From Candidatus Ruminimicrobiellum caprinum (GTDB lineage Bacteria; Elusimicrobiota; Endomicrobiia; Endomicrobiales; Endomicrobiaceae), in NCBI GenBank assembly GCA_017413305.1, contig JAFPUA010000058.1, positions 1-7,032 on the forward strand: a stretch of 7,032 nt of DNA, read 5' to 3'. The translations under genes and the position numbers were made by a program. The notes under the pieces were generated by a model. The model did not search any database. It was not told where the DNA came from and worked only from the letters and a program-made list of their open reading frames with translations. Each line of letters starts with the position of its first letter. The stretch's first letter is position 1. Positions 5,394 to 7,032 of this stretch are shown one piece after another.

Positions 5394-5954
5394 ATGATAA
5401 TAGGTTTAACAGGTTCTTACTGCTCAGGCAAAGATACCGTAGCAGACTACATTGTAAAAAATAACGGTTTTACGCATTTCTCATTATCCGACGAAATAAG
5501 GTTGTTAATGAAGGAACAGAATATTGAACCGACAAGAGAAAATTTAATTAAGTTCGGTACAGAATTAAGACAAAATAATGGTAATGGTGTTTTAGCAAAA
5601 TCTGTTATGAAAAAGTTTCAAGAAGGGAAAAATTATTGTATTACATCTATCAGACATACGGAAGAAGTTAAAACTTTTAAAACGATAAAAGATTTTGTTT
5701 TGATAAATGTTGATGCTCCGCAAGATATTCGTTTTGCAAGAATGCAGACGAGAGAACGCCCGGGCGATCCTGAAACTTTAGAAAAATTTATTGAGCTTGA
5801 AAAGAAAGAATCTCAGTCCTCAGGTTCGGGGCAACAGGTAGCTCTTTGTTGCAAAATGGCAGACCTTACTTTCGTTAATGATACAAACGATTTATCATCT
5901 CTTCACACCAAGATTGACAATTTATTAAAAAATTTAAAAACTTCATTGAAATAA
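5394..5954 (+). CDS. P-loop NMP/dNMP kinase-like protein
   Basis: The 186-residue protein opens with MIIGLTGSYCSGKDT, a Walker A loop (Gly7 to Thr15) like that of dephospho-CoA and nucleotide kinases, but with Asp14 where CoaE has Ser. The segment EPTRENLIKFGTELRQNNG (45-63) and the SIRHTEEVKTF stretch (85-95) recall the UPF0200-type kinases and the kinase-like N-terminal region of some eukaryotic dCMP deaminases. An Arg/Glu-rich lid-like region follows (114-140). It probably phosphorylates a nucleoside monophosphate or similar substrate with ATP in the cytoplasm. The substrate cannot be read from sequence, and it is not a standard CoaE. An 88-bp gap with a hairpin separates it from the 64-residue gene, so it may belong to the same operon. 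No terminator is seen after it. Confidence 0.82.
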   Translation: MIIGLTGSYCSGKDTVADYIVKNNGFTHFSLSDEIRLLMKEQNIEPTRENLIKFGTELRQNNGNGVLAKSVMKKFQEGKNYCITSIRHTEEVKTFKTIKDFVLINVDAPQDIRFARMQTRERPGDPETLEKFIELEKKESQSSGSGQQVALCCKMADLTFVNDTNDLSSLHTKIDNLLKNLKTSLK

Positions 5955-6021
5955 TGCAAAAATAAAACGAATGAAATAGACAAAAAAATTAAAGGACACA
6001 GAAAAAACTAAAAAGTTTGAG

Positions 6022-6127
6022 ATGAAGCGAAAGATTTGGCGACCGCGGTGTGCGAAAGTGGAAGCGAAAGCGTACGGCACATAAGGGAGCCAAATGCAAT
6101 GGCGTAGTCCAAAATGTGCGGTCGTTA
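6022..6127 (+). other. GC-rich foldable leader upstream of the flavoprotein gene
   Basis: The 185-bp gap 5955-6139 has no convincing gene. About 100 bases of it (6024-6124) are near 55% GC by hand count, against strongly AT-rich surroundings. One fold has an outer stem 6037-6046/6118-6127 (core CGACCGC/GCGGTCG, two G-T pairs) enclosing 6049-6053/6077-6081 and GCCA/TGGC (6089-6092/6100-6103). A second fold, ATTTGGC/GCCAAAT (6034-6040/6089-6095), excludes parts of the first. The heptamer GCGAAAG occurs three times (6027, 6052, 6064). The outer stem ends two bases before the AAGGA ribosome binding site. It could be a cis-regulatory leader, a small RNA or a dispersed repeat; no known riboswitch class is recognised. 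The first 65 bases of the gap are A-rich and show nothing. Confidence 0.45.
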
Positions 6128-6128
6128 T

Positions 6129-6133
6129 AAGGA
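6129..6133 (+). promoter_or_regulatory. Ribosome binding site of the flavoprotein gene
   Basis: AAGGA lies six bases before the ATG at 6140 and decides this start. It follows immediately after the 3' arm of the possible leader stem (ending 6127), so folding upstream could affect its access. Confidence 0.8.
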
Positions 6134-6139
6134 TTTTTT

Positions 6140-7032
6140 ATGATTGATGTTATCGTAATCGGTGCAGGAGCTTCCGGTTTGATGGCTGCAGGTACTGCAG
6201 CGCAAAATGGTCAGTCTGTGCTTTTGTTAGAGAAAAAATCTCGTCCTGCGATAAAACTTTCCATCACAGGTAAAGGAAGATGTAATGTTACCAATAGTGC
6301 CGAACTTAAAGAATTTATTTCGGAATTCGGTAACAACGGCAAATTCCTTTACAGTGCATTTAATAAATTTTTTAATACAGATACTATAAACTTTTTTGAG
6401 TCGCTTGGAGTAAAATGTCGTTTGGAACGAGGTGGCAGATATTTTCCGGAATCAAACGATGCCCACGACATTGTAAATGCATTGATAAAGTTTGTTAAAA
6501 ATAACAATGTTAAAATTCTTACCAATAGCATAGTCGAAAAATTCGTTCTTGAAAACAAAAAAATAAAAGAAATTATTTTAAAAGATGGTCGCAAATTCTC
6601 TGCAGAAAAAATTATTCTTGCAACTGGCGGAAAATCTTACCCGTTAACAGGTTCCGACGGTAGCGGATATATCTTGGCTGAAAGTGTCGGACATACTGTA
6701 ATAAAACCGTCACCCGCACTTGTACCTTTGGTTTCCGATGATAAATTCATAAAGCAACTTAATAAACTAAAACTTAAAAATATAGAAATTTCCGTTATTG
6801 CCGATGGCATAGAAAAGAAAAAACTGTTTGGAGAAATAGAGTTTACTGTTTTTGGTTTAACGGGGCCATTAATATTAACAGTCAGTTCTTTTGTGTATCA
6901 GCTTTTGGAACAAAATCATAATATAAAAATTGCAATCAATTTTAAACCGGCATTAGACGATAAACAGCTTGATGAACGTCTTATAAGGGAGTTAAATAAT
7001 TTTGGCAAGATTCCTATAAGAAATATGCTAAA
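6140..7032 (+). CDS. HI0933-family NAD(P)/FAD-dependent oxidoreductase, 3' end outside window
   Basis: An open frame of 297 full codons runs off the right edge. The family is usually about 400 residues, so roughly a quarter is missing. The N-terminus carries the FAD-binding Rossmann motif GAGASG (8-13) with Glu31 at the end of the second strand. GKGRCNVTN (44-52) is highly typical of the HI0933 (YhiN/BaiN-like) family. RYFPESNDAHD (100-110) and the second dinucleotide-site segment ATGGKSYPLTGSDGSGY (161-177) follow. It is a cytoplasmic flavoprotein; most family members have no proven substrate, though BaiN-type proteins are reported to reduce bile acid intermediates in gut clostridia. I infer only a flavin-dependent reductase here. 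It may be transcribed with the kinase-like gene or from a signal in its structured leader. Confidence 0.93.
   Translation, partial: MIDVIVIGAGASGLMAAGTAAQNGQSVLLLEKKSRPAIKLSITGKGRCNVTNSAELKEFISEFGNNGKFLYSAFNKFFNTDTINFFESLGVKCRLERGGRYFPESNDAHDIVNALIKFVKNNNVKILTNSIVEKFVLENKKIKEIILKDGRKFSAEKIILATGGKSYPLTGSDGSGYILAESVGHTVIKPSPALVPLVSDDKFIKQLNKLKLKNIEISVIADGIEKKKLFGEIEFTVFGLTGPLILTVSSFVYQLLEQNHNIKIAINFKPALDDKQLDERLIRELNNFGKIPIRNML

Noticed and set aside
5977..5982. TAGACA as a -35 box for the flavoprotein gene
   Set aside because: No -10-like hexamer lies 16-18 bases downstream.
6022..6084. 20-codon frame MKRKIWRPRCAKVEAKAYGT in the GC-rich leader
   Set aside because: There is no usable ribosome binding site and the peptide is not recognised. 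The base pairing of the stretch explains its composition better.
6094..6147. 17-codon frame overlapping the flavoprotein start
   Set aside because: It is very short and has no ribosome binding site of its own; it is probably chance.
6349..6594. 81-codon minus-strand frame inside the flavoprotein gene
   Set aside because: It is antisense to the HI0933-family frame, which carries the family motifs.

Overview
The window is AT-rich chromosomal DNA from a bacterium with Shine-Dalgarno-type translation. It also encodes an exported PorV/PorQ-type (UPF0164) protein, which implies an outer membrane. That combination, with no phage, transposase or CRISPR genes, fits a low-GC diderm. Elusimicrobiota (an Endomicrobium-like lineage) is my best guess, but the assignment is inference and not strong.

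Layout. Positions 44-1513 on the minus strand hold a polytopic membrane protein resembling GT-C glycosyltransferases, with a TTG start. Diverging from it is a tRNA-Asp(GUC) with a full-consensus sigma70-type promoter and its own intrinsic terminator. Ten bases after the terminator begins nth (endonuclease III), followed by a 221-bp gap and an Mrp/NBP35-type Fe-S carrier ATPase. nth and the Mrp-like gene share a strand, and both products handle 4Fe-4S clusters. The gap, together with the end of nth, forms a large imperfect inverted repeat (2405-2612) with a three-way-junction head. Mrp converges on cysE (serine O-acetyltransferase, minus strand), and a 22-bp perfect hairpin built from the last codons of cysE serves as a two-way terminator.

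cysE diverges from a PorV/PorQ-family outer-membrane protein. The 74-bp gap between them holds two extended -10 promoters arranged as mirror images about position 4109. Both predicted transcripts start at or just before the start codon, so both may be leaderless. The PorV-like gene is followed closely by a 64-residue orphan, then a P-loop NMP/dNMP-kinase-like protein. Last is an HI0933-family flavoprotein that runs off the right edge. Its 185-bp leader contains a GC-rich, foldable stretch (about 6022-6127) ending just before the ribosome binding site.

The protein genes are mostly housekeeping (DNA repair, Fe-S assembly, cysteine synthesis, envelope). I see no obvious new multi-gene system. 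The parts most likely to be undescribed are the non-coding elements at 2405-2612 and 6022-6127, the mirrored leaderless promoters, and the 64-residue orphan.
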